A stretch of 25,659 nucleotides of DNA from Propionibacteriaceae bacterium UBA5174. Its GTDB lineage: Bacteria > Actinomycetota > Actinomycetes > Propionibacteriales > Propionibacteriaceae. The stretch is taken from NCBI GenBank assembly GCA_002413345.1, contig DHWU01000023.1, forward strand, positions 6,979-32,637, written 5' to 3'. How positions within the stretch are numbered: position 1 is the stretch's first letter; each line of letters starts with the position of its first letter. The position numbers and the translations under genes are program-made. Below are positions 7,550 to 14,981 of this stretch, in pieces. Below the pieces are notes generated by a model, which had not been told where the DNA came from, searched no databases, and saw only the letters and a program-made list of their open reading frames with translations.

Positions 7550-7705
7550 TCAGGGCAGGCTGCTGAAAAAATTGGCCACCGGCTGAAACAAGCTCAAGGT
7601 GGTGCTACCTAAGGCGGTGACAGCAATCACAATCACCGTTGCAATGCCGGCGACCAAGATCGCATACTCGGCGCTGGTTGCGCCTCGCTCTGGGAATGTG
7701 AACAC
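7550..7705 (-). CDS. Flp/Fap-type class IVb pilin precursor
   Basis: The 51-residue product has the Flp prepilin layout: a short leader MFTFPERG, then ATSAEYAILVAG followed by a hydrophobic helix. Cleavage by a TadV-type peptidase after the glycine would leave a mature pilin of 43 residues with Glu at position 5 and Tyr at 6, as in Flp pilins. It would be exported to the membrane and assembled by a Tad machine, none of which is in the window. The frame stays open up to a TTG at 7762, but that codon lies in the arm of a long hairpin. I chose GTG 7705 by comparison with usual leader length; no good Shine-Dalgarno supports either. It follows lpdA on the same strand, separated by the hairpin. Confidence 0.75.
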   Translation of the reverse strand: MFTFPERGATSAEYAILVAGIATVIVIAVTALGSTTLSLFQPVANFFSSLP

Positions 7706-7758
7706 AGCGGCAGCGTAATGCCCCGGCTTCCATTTGCCCAGCAAAATGGGGCAAAACT

Positions 7759-7812
7759 TCAAAATAGCGCAATAGTGTCGCCCAGATGGGGGACACTATT
7801 GCGCTATTTTGA
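7759..7812. repeat. Long near-perfect hairpin (21-bp stem) between lpdA and the Flp pilin gene
   Basis: CAAAATAGCGCAATAGTGTC (7760-7779) is the exact reverse complement of 7792-7811. One further T-A pair (7759/7812) extends the stem, and inside it, after one mismatch, CCC pairs with GGG around an AGAT tetraloop. It lies 52 nt past the lpdA stop and about 54 nt before the chosen pilin start. On the minus strand it is followed by GAAGTTTTG, a short T-run, so it may terminate lpdA. The stem is longer and more AT-rich than ordinary local sequence, so a mobile or repeated palindromic element is also possible. Confidence 0.8.
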
Positions 7813-7864
7813 GAGCTTTGGTCGGCGAGTTTTGGCGCCGCTCTCCCCCGGCTTTAGTGCGTGT

Positions 7865-9265
7865 TCAGAGATTAATCATGTGGCCGGCGATTCCCTCGGC
7901 GGCTTCCTTGACGGCCTCAGACAGGCTGGGGTGGGTGTGGATGTTGCGGCCTACCTCATCGGCGGTGAGATCCCACAGCTGGGCCAAGGTGAGTTCAGGT
8001 AGCAACTCCGAGACGTCGGGGCCGATCAGGTGGGCGCCAAGGAGTTCGTTGTAGCGTGCGTCCGCGACGATCTTGACAAAGCCGGTGGCGTCGCCGAGCC
8101 CGTGTGCCTTGCCGCTGGCCATGAACGGGAACTTGGAGACCTTCACTTCGTAGCCGAGTTCCTTGGCCTGGGCTTCGGTGTAGCCAAACGAAGCTACCTG
8201 CGGCTGGCAGTAGGTAGCCCGCGGGACCATCGCGTAGTTGATCGGCAGGGTTTCGGCACCAGCGATCGTCTCAGCGGCCACAACGCCTTGCGCCTCGGCC
8301 GTATGGGCCAGCATGAGTTTGGCGGTCACATCGCCGATTGCGTAAATGCCGGGCACGTTCGTGCGCAGGTAGTCGTCGACCGCGATTGCACCGCGATCAG
8401 TAAGTTCGACACCGGTGTTCTCCAGTCCATACCCGGTGGTGCGCGGGGCGAAGCCGAGTGAGACTAGGACTCGTTCGGCCTCCAGGACCTGCGCCTCTCC
8501 CCCGCTGGCAGGACTGACGTGAACCCGAACTCCCTCGGAGTGCTCTTCTATGGAATCAACTTTGGTACTGGTGAGCACCTTGACGCCCAACTTGGCGTAC
8601 GCCTTGGTGAGTTCGGCAGATACCTCGGGATCTTCATTGGGCACCATGCGATCGAGGTACTCCACGATGGTCACTTCAGTGCCGTAGTTGGCCAGGACGT
8701 AGGCGAATTCGGTGCCGATCGCACCAGCGCCACAGATCACGATTGACTTAGGAGCTTGGTCAGAAAGAATCTGCTGAACGTAGGTGAATACCCGATCACT
8801 AACCGCGGTGTTTGGCAGCATTTTGGTCGTGGCACCTACCGCAATAATGCAGTTTTCGAAACCGATTTCGGATTCGCTACCATCAGCGGCGGTTAACTTG
8901 ATGGTCTTAGAGCTGGTGAAGGTGCCCCAACCATTAAGTTCGGTGATCTTGTTCTTGCGCATTAAGAAATGAACGCCTTTAACCATTCGCTCACTCACCG
9001 CACGGCTGCGCTTGAAAGCTGCCTCGAAGCTGAAGCTCACTTCACCCTCGATGCCAAAGGTGGCGGCTTCCTTGTTGAAGATGTGGGCCAGTTCGGCGTT
9101 GCGCAGCAGAGCTTTGGTCGGGATGCAGCCCACGTTGAGGCAGACGCCGCCCCACCACTGCTTCTCAATGATCGCCACCTTCTTGCCGAGTTGGGCAGCC
9201 CGAATGGCGGCGACATACCCTCCAGGGCCTGCGCCAAGTACAACAACGTCGAAAGTCTGGGTCAT
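7865..9265 (-). CDS. lpdA: Dihydrolipoyl dehydrogenase
   Basis: The 466-residue flavoprotein reoxidises dihydrolipoamide with NAD+ as the E3 component of 2-oxoacid dehydrogenases and of the glycine cleavage system (gcvP is at the left edge). It shows the FAD-binding GAGPGG near residue 11, the redox-active disulfide in GGVCLNVGCIP, a second dinucleotide fold (ICGAGAIGTEFA), the FAD-contacting AIGDVT, and the C-terminal interface HTHPSLSEAVKEAA with the catalytic His-Glu. The length is normal. The open frame runs to 9370, but the family start is MTQTFDVVVLGAG at ATG 9265, which also has TAGAGT ending 7 nt upstream, consistent with a leaderless transcript. It is divergent from the XRE-MurA gene. 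Confidence 0.96.
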   Translation of the reverse strand: MTQTFDVVVLGAGPGGYVAAIRAAQLGKKVAIIEKQWWGGVCLNVGCIPTKALLRNAELAHIFNKEAATFGIEGEVSFSFEAAFKRSRAVSERMVKGVHFLMRKNKITELNGWGTFTSSKTIKLTAADGSESEIGFENCIIAVGATTKMLPNTAVSDRVFTYVQQILSDQAPKSIVICGAGAIGTEFAYVLANYGTEVTIVEYLDRMVPNEDPEVSAELTKAYAKLGVKVLTSTKVDSIEEHSEGVRVHVSPASGGEAQVLEAERVLVSLGFAPRTTGYGLENTGVELTDRGAIAVDDYLRTNVPGIYAIGDVTAKLMLAHTAEAQGVVAAETIAGAETLPINYAMVPRATYCQPQVASFGYTEAQAKELGYEVKVSKFPFMASGKAHGLGDATGFVKIVADARYNELLGAHLIGPDVSELLPELTLAQLWDLTADEVGRNIHTHPSLSEAVKEAAEGIAGHMINL

Positions 9266-9272
9266 GAAGGTC

Positions 9273-9278
9273 ACTCTA
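9273..9278 (-). promoter_or_regulatory. Candidate leaderless -10 element for lpdA
   Basis: The minus strand reads TAGAGT, ending 7 nt before ATG 9265. The same hexamer precedes the glycerophosphodiesterase gene at 11949-11954. Confidence 0.45.
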
Positions 9279-9383
9279 GACGAACTGCGCAGCCAGCCTG
9301 TGTGACGACAATTAGGTGTTCGGCTTGTGATCTGCAACCTTCCCCAACGCCACGAGAGGTGGGTGTTCATATCCCATATGAGT

Positions 9384-9389
9384 TATGGT
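9384..9389 (+). promoter_or_regulatory. Candidate leaderless -10 element for the XRE-MurA gene
   Basis: TATGGT ends 6 nt before GTG 9396. It is identical in sequence and spacing to the element before the C-S lyase gene, and it argues for the GTG start over the ATG at 9378. Confidence 0.42.
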
Positions 9390-9395
9390 GGCTGG

Positions 9396-10922
9396 GTGGT
9401 AGAACTTCTCCCCAGTAGTGTGGGCACCCTCATTCGCGATGCGAGGAAGCAGCGCGGCCTCACCCAGCAGGAACTCGCTGACCTGCTCGGCACCTCTCAG
9501 AGCGCGGTCCACCGGATCGAGTCCGGCGGGCAGAACCTGAGCCTGGAGATGATTAACCGGATCGCCAGCGCCTTGGAAAGTCCGCTGATCACCGCAGGTG
9601 CGGGCGGACCTACCCATCTGCGGATCCATGGCCCGGTGAAGTTGCACGGCTCAATCGCTGTGCGCTCCTCAAAGAACGCTGCGGTGGCACTGCTGTGTGC
9701 GTCCCTGCTGAACCACGGACGCACTGTGCTGCGCGGCATCGCCCAAATTGAGGAAGTTAATCGAATCCTCGAAGTACTGGTCAGTATCGGCGTGCGGGCC
9801 ACCTGGTCGGACGACAAGAGCGAATTGGAATTGGTTCGTCCAGATCAACTGGATCTGGCCAATATTGACGCTGCGGCGGCCCGGCGAACCCGGTCGATCA
9901 TTATGTTCCTGGGGCCACTGTTGCATTCCGAACAGCAGTTCGAACTCCCCTATGCCGGCGGCTGCAATCTGGGTGCGCGCACCATCACCCCACATTTGCA
10001 GGCGTTGCGGCACTTCGGGCTGGGCGTCCAGACCACCAAAGGCCTTTATCAAGCCGAAGTGACTCCCATCGCCTCCGATGAGATTCGAGTCACCCTGACT
10101 GAGCGCGGCGACACGGTGACCGAAAACGTGTTGATGGCAGCCGCGCTGTTCACCGGACGCACCGAGATCCGCAACGCGTCAGGCAACTACATGGTGCAAG
10201 ACCTGTGCTTCTTCCTCAACGAAATCGGCGTGCGGGTTGAAGGTATCGGCACCACCACATTGGTCGTCCACGGAAAGTCCCGCATTGACGCCGAGGTGAC
10301 CTTCGCGCCGTCCGAAGACCCGATCGAGGCGATGAGCCTGTTGACCGCAGCCATCGTCACGGGCTCGGAGCTGACAATTCAGCGAGCCCCGATCGAATTC
10401 CTGGACGTCGAGTTGGCGATCCTGGCCGAGATGGGTCTCAAATATGACTTGACCCCCGAATACCGTGCCGAGAATGGGCAGACCAGGCTCGTTGACCTGA
10501 CGGTCTTTCCTTCGGTGTTACATGCCTCGGCCGACAAGATTCACCCCATGCCATTCCCGGGGCTGAACATCGACAACTTGCCGTTCTTCGCGGTAATCGC
10601 AGCGGTCGCTCAAGGCCGCACCATGATTCACGACTGGGTATACGAAAACCGGGCGATCCACCTGGTGGAGTTGAACAAGCTTGGCGCCGACGTCCAGCTA
10701 CTTGACCCGCACCGGATCGTGGTGACCGGCCCGACTCGCTGGCGAGGTCAGGAGATCGTGTGTCCGCAGGCGCTACGCCCCGCGGTGTGCCTGTTATTGG
10801 CCGCGCTAGCTGCCAAGGGCACTTCGGTACTGCGCGATGTTTACGTGATCAATCGGGGTTATGAGGATCTGCCCAACCGGTTGAATGCCCTGGGTGCCCG
10901 GGTGGATGTCTTCCACGACTGA
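9396..10922 (+). CDS. XRE helix-turn-helix fused to a MurA-like UDP-GlcNAc enolpyruvyl transferase
   Basis: The 508-residue protein joins an XRE-type DNA-binding domain (about residues 8-65, with TQQELADLLGTSQSAVHRIE) to an EPSP-synthase-fold domain of the MurA kind (about 75-508). MurA transfers enolpyruvate from PEP to UDP-GlcNAc, the first committed peptidoglycan step. Key positions are kept: Lys93 in SKNAAVALL, Cys190 in GGCNLGAR (the fosfomycin-target cysteine), Asp393 in LNIDN, Arg419 in YENRAIH, and RGYEDLPNRL near the C-terminus. Catalysis is therefore plausible, though the loop around Cys190 and the PFPGLNIDN segment differ from typical MurA. Such fusions are known in actinobacteria; they are usually a second copy beside a plain MurA. 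An ATG at 9378 is the alternative start. It could bind DNA in response to cell-wall precursors, but that is inference. Confidence 0.88.
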   Translation: MVELLPSSVGTLIRDARKQRGLTQQELADLLGTSQSAVHRIESGGQNLSLEMINRIASALESPLITAGAGGPTHLRIHGPVKLHGSIAVRSSKNAAVALLCASLLNHGRTVLRGIAQIEEVNRILEVLVSIGVRATWSDDKSELELVRPDQLDLANIDAAAARRTRSIIMFLGPLLHSEQQFELPYAGGCNLGARTITPHLQALRHFGLGVQTTKGLYQAEVTPIASDEIRVTLTERGDTVTENVLMAAALFTGRTEIRNASGNYMVQDLCFFLNEIGVRVEGIGTTTLVVHGKSRIDAEVTFAPSEDPIEAMSLLTAAIVTGSELTIQRAPIEFLDVELAILAEMGLKYDLTPEYRAENGQTRLVDLTVFPSVLHASADKIHPMPFPGLNIDNLPFFAVIAAVAQGRTMIHDWVYENRAIHLVELNKLGADVQLLDPHRIVVTGPTRWRGQEIVCPQALRPAVCLLLAALAAKGTSVLRDVYVINRGYEDLPNRLNALGARVDVFHD

Positions 10923-10931
10923 GCCGACCAG

Positions 10932-11789
10932 TCAGCGCACCCGCTCAATCTCGAAGTGGTAGCTGGGGTTGACTAATTCCTCTTGGGCTTGGGCGAGGAG
11001 CAGTTCGGCCGATCCAGCATCAGTAGTGGCCTTCAACAAGGAATAGACCGCATCGGCGGTGCGTCCCATGGCCTGACCAGCATCCCCGCAGTCGAGCAGA
11101 TGGGCTAGGAACAGTGCGGCGGTGAGGTCGCCCGAACCAGTGAAATTGCGTTCCAGGCGAGGGGTGCTCACCTGCCAGGCGCCATCCTTTGTCACCGCGA
11201 GCATCAAGATGTGGTCGGGGTCTTGGCCGTCCAGCACCGTGGAGGTGACTAGGACGATCTCTGGGCCCCGCTCCCGGAGTGCGTTGGCTGCGGCAACGAC
11301 TTCGGCCAAGGTAGTGGTGGTGCGGTCGGTAAGGAAATCCAACTCGAAGTGGTTTGGGGTGACTATCTGGGCGGACGGCACCACCTGGTCCCGCATGAAT
11401 TCCGGGACGCCAGGCCGCACGTAGATGCCCCGGCCGATGTCGCCGATGACTGGATCACAGCAGTAGACCGCTGCGGAGTTGCGAGTCTTGACCAGCGCTA
11501 CGGCTTTGAGCACTTCAGCGCCCACCTCTTGGGCACCTTGATAGCCAGAAAGCACCGCGTCCACTCGACCAAGGACGCCGCGCTCGTCGATGCCGGTGAC
11601 GACCTCGGTGACGTCCTCGGCGCTGAGTAACGGCCCGCGCCAGGATCCGTAGCCAGTGTGATTGGAGAAATGCACAGTGAGTACCGGCCACACTTCAACA
11701 CCCAGGCGCATCAGCGGAAACGTTGCTGCGCTGTTGCCGACATGCCCGTAGGCAACCGAGGACTGGATGGACAAAATGGTGGTGGGCAC
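10932..11789 (-). CDS. pdxY: Pyridoxal kinase
   Basis: The 285-residue ribokinase-fold enzyme phosphorylates pyridoxal to PLP in the B6 salvage pathway. Visible are the N-terminal SIQSSVAYGHVGNSAA, the substrate motif SGYQG, CDPVIGD (about 111-117), TPNHFELDFLT (about 144-154) and the anion-hole and catalytic-base motif FTGSGD (216-221). The length and the SxxAYGHVGN opening fit PdxY/PdxK-type pyridoxal kinases better than ThiD/PdxK hydroxymethylpyrimidine kinases. GTG 11789 has AAGGGGAG about 5 nt upstream. The gene converges with the XRE-MurA gene at a 9-nt gap. Its product would supply the PLP used by GcvP and the C-S lyase in this window. Confidence 0.93.
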   Translation of the reverse strand: MPTTILSIQSSVAYGHVGNSAATFPLMRLGVEVWPVLTVHFSNHTGYGSWRGPLLSAEDVTEVVTGIDERGVLGRVDAVLSGYQGAQEVGAEVLKAVALVKTRNSAAVYCCDPVIGDIGRGIYVRPGVPEFMRDQVVPSAQIVTPNHFELDFLTDRTTTTLAEVVAAANALRERGPEIVLVTSTVLDGQDPDHILMLAVTKDGAWQVSTPRLERNFTGSGDLTAALFLAHLLDCGDAGQAMGRTADAVYSLLKATTDAGSAELLLAQAQEELVNPSYHFEIERVR

Positions 11790-11948
11790 CGTACTCCCCT
11801 TTCGCGAGTCGCTACTGGGGATGGGTCGCCGGTAGCGGGTTCAAGACTACGGCTGTTCAGCATCTGCTCCGCTCAGCGCGCGTGTGGTGGTGGGGCGGCA
11901 AACCGGTCCCAAGATCGGACCCGGTGCCGAATCTGGCCGCGTTACCCC

Positions 11949-11954
11949 TAGAGT
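11949..11954 (+). promoter_or_regulatory. Candidate leaderless -10 element for the glycerophosphodiesterase-UMF1 operon
   Basis: TAGAGT ends 6 nt before GTG 11961 with no Shine-Dalgarno between them. Confidence 0.45.
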
Positions 11955-11960
11955 TCGGGT

Positions 11961-12737
11961 GTGAGTTCTGCTGAGCGCCCTTTCAGCGGCGGCGGTTTTG
12001 TCGCGATGGCGCACCGGGGTGGTTGGCTTCGCCTTGAAGACCGTTCGCGAGAGAACACTTGGTACGCCTTCGCTCAAGCGGTGGCTGAGGGCTATCGCTA
12101 CCTTGAGACTGACGTCCACACCACAGCTGATGGCCTGCTGGTGGCCTTCCATGACTCCGAATTGGGGCGCGTCACCGATGCGACCGGCCCGATCAGGTCC
12201 TACTCGTGGGCTGACCTGGCTGACGTACGAGTTGGTGGCAGCGATCCAATCTCGCTGATTGAAGAGCTGTTGGCGGAGTTTTCTGCCACTTACTTCAACA
12301 TCGACCTGAAGGATGACGCCACTGCCGAAGCATTGCCGGCGGTCTTGGCACGTACCGGCGCTGAGCACCGGGTTTGTGTGGCTTCCTTCTCTACGTCGAG
12401 ATTGCGTCGATTCCGCAAACTTGCGCCGAACGTACTGACCGCGACCACGCCAGCCGAGATCGCCTGGTATGGCTTCGGTTTTGGTCTGCGCCGCTTCCGG
12501 TTGGGGGTGGGAGCTGCGATGCAGGTCCCAGTGCGAGTCGCGGGCGAGCGGCTGAGGTTGGTCCGTCCCGATGTGATCGCAGCTGCTCACAAAGCCGGAG
12601 TGGCCGTCCACGTGTGGACCATTGATGATCGTGCCGAGATGGAACACCTGATCGACTTAGGAGTGGACGGCATAGTCACCAACGAGATCGGCATTTTGAA
12701 GCAGGTATTGATCGAGCGCGGGCTCTGGGAAGGCTAA
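11961..12737 (+). CDS. Glycerophosphodiester phosphodiesterase
   Basis: The 258-residue TIM-barrel protein hydrolyses glycerophosphodiesters to sn-glycerol 3-phosphate and an alcohol. The family's catalytic and metal residues are seen in order: HRG (His18-Arg19), ENT (Glu31-Asn32), ETDVH (Glu49, Asp51), HD (His64-Asp65) and IDLKDD (about 114-119). No signal peptide is apparent, so a cytoplasmic enzyme is likely. The GTG start is supported by a leaderless-type promoter. It lies 4 nt upstream of the UMF1-type transporter gene, so the two are almost certainly co-transcribed; the transporter might deliver or remove a related compound, but nothing in the sequence shows this. Confidence 0.92.
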   Translation: MSSAERPFSGGGFVAMAHRGGWLRLEDRSRENTWYAFAQAVAEGYRYLETDVHTTADGLLVAFHDSELGRVTDATGPIRSYSWADLADVRVGGSDPISLIEELLAEFSATYFNIDLKDDATAEALPAVLARTGAEHRVCVASFSTSRLRRFRKLAPNVLTATTPAEIAWYGFGFGLRRFRLGVGAAMQVPVRVAGERLRLVRPDVIAAAHKAGVAVHVWTIDDRAEMEHLIDLGVDGIVTNEIGILKQVLIERGLWEG

Positions 12738-12741
12738 GACT

Positions 12742-14079
12742 ATGAAGAGCACCCGAACTCAACGCTCCTGGTATTGGTACGACTGGGCCAACTCTGCCTA
12801 CATCACCACTACCGCCACGGTTCTGATCGGGCCGTACTTGACCAGTCTGGCCAACAACGACGCCTGCCCTGACCTGGTCGAGGGCCAGGTCTGCCAAACG
12901 CCGGTAATGCTGCTGGGCGTGCTCCCAGTGCTGCCCGGAGCCTTGCCGTCCTTTGTGGCCACCTTGAGCACTATCGTGTCGGCGATTTTACTGATCTTCG
13001 TCGGTGCATTTGCTGACCGATCGGCCCACCCCCATCGGTGGCTGGCCGGATCGGCCTGGATCGGAGCGACTGCGGGCAGCTTGATGTTTTTCCTGCAAGG
13101 CAACAACTGGGAGCTGGGTGCCTGGCTGATGGTGATCGGTGCCTTTAGCTTTGGTGCTTCAACGGTGGTCTACGACTCGATTCTGGTGCGGATCGCTGGT
13201 CCCGATGATCGCGACCGCGTCTCCAGCCGTGGTTGGGCCTTTGGCTACGTCGGCGGCGGCCTGCTGCTGGTGATCAACTTTTTGATGATGACCTTCTACG
13301 ACCAACTCGGACTCACCTATGGCATGGCCATTCGGCTGAGTCTGTTATCAGCAGGCCTGTGGTGGGGGCTATTCACCATCATTCCGGTGCTCGGATTGCG
13401 CAAGCTGCCACGTGAGGTGCCAGCGGAGGTTGCTCGCCGAAATCCCTTGTCACAGCTTGGTAGCACCTTCGCTGAGATGAAGCATTATCCGCAGACCATG
13501 CTCTTTCTGCTGGCCTTCTTGTTTTACAACGATGGCATTCAGACGGTGATCGTGGCCTCTAGCCAATACGCGCAGTTTGAGCTGAAGATGGACACCAGCC
13601 AGGTGATGCTCACCTTCCTACTTACGCAGTTTGTGGCCATCGCCGGTGCGTTGATCTTCGGCAAGGTGGCGTCCAGGATCGGCGCGAAGAAGACGGTGTT
13701 GGGCGGCATCGGGATCTGGTTTGTCGTGGTTGTAGTCGGGTTCGTGCTGCCAGTGGGGGTGTTCGGTGCGCTGCTGGGCCTGGGTGCTGCCATCGGGCTG
13801 GTGATGGGCGGTACGCAGGCCCTATCGCGCTCGATGTACAGCCAACTCATTCCGCTGGGACGGGAATCGGAATACTTCAGCTTTTACCAAGCGATGGAAC
13901 GCGGTACTAGTTGGCTGGGTACGCTGGCCTTCGGTCTAGTGTTCCAGTTCGGTCATTCGTATCGACTGGCACTGATTGCACTCGTGGTTTTCTTCGTCCT
14001 CGGTGGGGCGCTGCTAAGCCGGGTGAACATGCGTCAGGGAATCACTGATGCGGGTAACGCGTTGCCAAAGGTGTTGTGA
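12742..14079 (+). CDS. MFS transporter of the UMF1/Atg22 type
   Basis: The 445-residue protein is a polytopic membrane protein with about 12 hydrophobic segments. It opens with WYWYDWANSAYITTT, the signature of the UMF1 (unknown major facilitator) family related to yeast Atg22, a vacuolar amino-acid effluxer. Other MFS features are the basic loop after GAFADRSAHPHRW and the later GKVASRIGAKK loop. The substrate is unknown. It shares an operon with the glycerophosphodiesterase. ATG 12742 follows the upstream stop by 4 nt, and the GGAAGG at the end of the upstream gene can act as its ribosome site. Confidence 0.9.
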   Translation: MKSTRTQRSWYWYDWANSAYITTTATVLIGPYLTSLANNDACPDLVEGQVCQTPVMLLGVLPVLPGALPSFVATLSTIVSAILLIFVGAFADRSAHPHRWLAGSAWIGATAGSLMFFLQGNNWELGAWLMVIGAFSFGASTVVYDSILVRIAGPDDRDRVSSRGWAFGYVGGGLLLVINFLMMTFYDQLGLTYGMAIRLSLLSAGLWWGLFTIIPVLGLRKLPREVPAEVARRNPLSQLGSTFAEMKHYPQTMLFLLAFLFYNDGIQTVIVASSQYAQFELKMDTSQVMLTFLLTQFVAIAGALIFGKVASRIGAKKTVLGGIGIWFVVVVVGFVLPVGVFGALLGLGAAIGLVMGGTQALSRSMYSQLIPLGRESEYFSFYQAMERGTSWLGTLAFGLVFQFGHSYRLALIALVVFFVLGGALLSRVNMRQGITDAGNALPKVL

Positions 14080-14095
14080 GTTTTTCCTCACCGGC

Positions 14096-14101
14096 TATGT
14101 T
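14096..14101 (+). promoter_or_regulatory. Candidate -10 element for rbpA
   Basis: TATGTT lies 17 nt before ATG 14119. A start 6-7 nt downstream would leave a leader of about 10 nt that contains the GGAGGA ribosome site. Readthrough from the UMF1 gene is also possible. Confidence 0.3.
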
Positions 14102-14118
14102 GAGAAGCGGAGGACGAG

Positions 14119-14451
14119 ATGGCTGATCGATCATTAAGAGGCTCGGGTTTGGGCGCGAAGAGTCACGCCGACCCGACCGCGGTTGAGCTCGCCCCGCGCC
14201 AGGAGATCGGCTTCGACTGCCCAAAAGGTCACCACTTTGAAGTGGTCTTTTCTCAAGAGGCTGAGCTGCCCACTGAGTGGGAGTGTCAGCGATGCGGCGA
14301 AACCGCCCGTCGATCAGATGGGGTAGAGCCTGTGGTCAAAGAGACCAAGACCCCGCGCACCCATTGGGACATGCTGCGCGAGCGACGTTCGATTGAGGAG
14401 TTGGAAGACCTCTTGGCCGAACGGCTCGAGGAGATCCGCGCCGACGAGTGA
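14119..14451 (+). CDS. rbpA: RNA polymerase-binding protein RbpA
   Basis: This 110-residue protein is the actinobacterial RbpA, which binds the primary sigma factor and the RNA polymerase beta' subunit and helps open promoter DNA. Typical features are the N-terminal RSLRGSGLGAKSHADPT, the core FDCPKGHHFEVVF followed by PTEWECQRCG, and the C-terminal sigma-interaction helix THWDMLRERRSIEELEDLL. The length is normal for the family. GGAGGA lies 5 nt upstream of the ATG. Its place next to ppm1 and fxsA, with convergent orientation, is the same as in Mycobacterium tuberculosis (Rv2050 beside Rv2051c). It is one of the clearest taxonomic markers in the window. Confidence 0.96.
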   Translation: MADRSLRGSGLGAKSHADPTAVELAPRQEIGFDCPKGHHFEVVFSQEAELPTEWECQRCGETARRSDGVEPVVKETKTPRTHWDMLRERRSIEELEDLLAERLEEIRADE

Positions 14452-14453
14452 GC

Positions 14454-14981
14454 TTAGGCCTCCACGTCGCCGGAGATGATGACCTCAGGTGATGAGGGCG
14501 ATGTTGACGGCTGGGAGTCGACTACTTCCCCAGGCACCACTTTGGACGCCGAATTCGCACCGCCAGTCCGTCCGGGCAGATTCGCACGCCAAGCCGAATG
14601 CGCCACCAGCCAGCCGATGCCCTTGCGCGCTAAGTGGCGAGTTGGTGGTAACAGGAATGCCAAGCCGATGATGTCAGTGAAGAAGCCGGGCAGGATCAAC
14701 ATCACGCCACCAGTCAAGACCAAGGCGGCGTCGGCCAACTGGCCGGTGGGAATCCGTCCGGCTTCATAGGCACCGACCAGCGCCTGCCAGGACTTGCTTC
14801 CTTGGCTACGCAAAAGCCAAGCACCCAAAAAGGCTTCAGCCACCAGAATCGTCAGCGTCCAGCCGATCCCGATCCAGCTTCCGACCACGGTGAGCAGCCA
14901 AACCTCAGCCACCGAGACCAATACGAAGATGATCACAAGCGAAGGCAGCAGCAGCCGGTAGCTGCGATTGGAGAATGTCAC
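14454..14981 (-). CDS. FxsA-family membrane protein
   Basis: The 175-residue protein has the FxsA pattern: an N-terminal hydrophobic pair (about residues 10-50), the EAFLGAWLLRSQG loop, then GRIPTGQLADAALVLTGGVMLILPGFFTDIIG, the family's most conserved stretch, and a polar Ser/Pro-rich tail. FxsA in Escherichia coli counters phage T7 exclusion by the F plasmid, but in actinobacteria its role is unknown. I chose GTG 14981, which overlaps the ppm1 stop as GTGA; the open frame to 15071 only adds sequence antisense-free but inside ppm1. It is the last gene of the lnt-ppm1-fxsA unit. Confidence 0.9.
   Translation of the reverse strand: MTFSNRSYRLLLPSLVIIFVLVSVAEVWLLTVVGSWIGIGWTLTILVAEAFLGAWLLRSQGSKSWQALVGAYEAGRIPTGQLADAALVLTGGVMLILPGFFTDIIGLAFLLPPTRHLARKGIGWLVAHSAWRANLPGRTGGANSASKVVPGEVVDSQPSTSPSSPEVIISGDVEA

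Noticed and set aside
7424..7612. Plus-strand 62-residue open frame
   Set aside because: No family resemblance, GTG start without ribosome site, and it overlaps the Flp pilin gene antisense.
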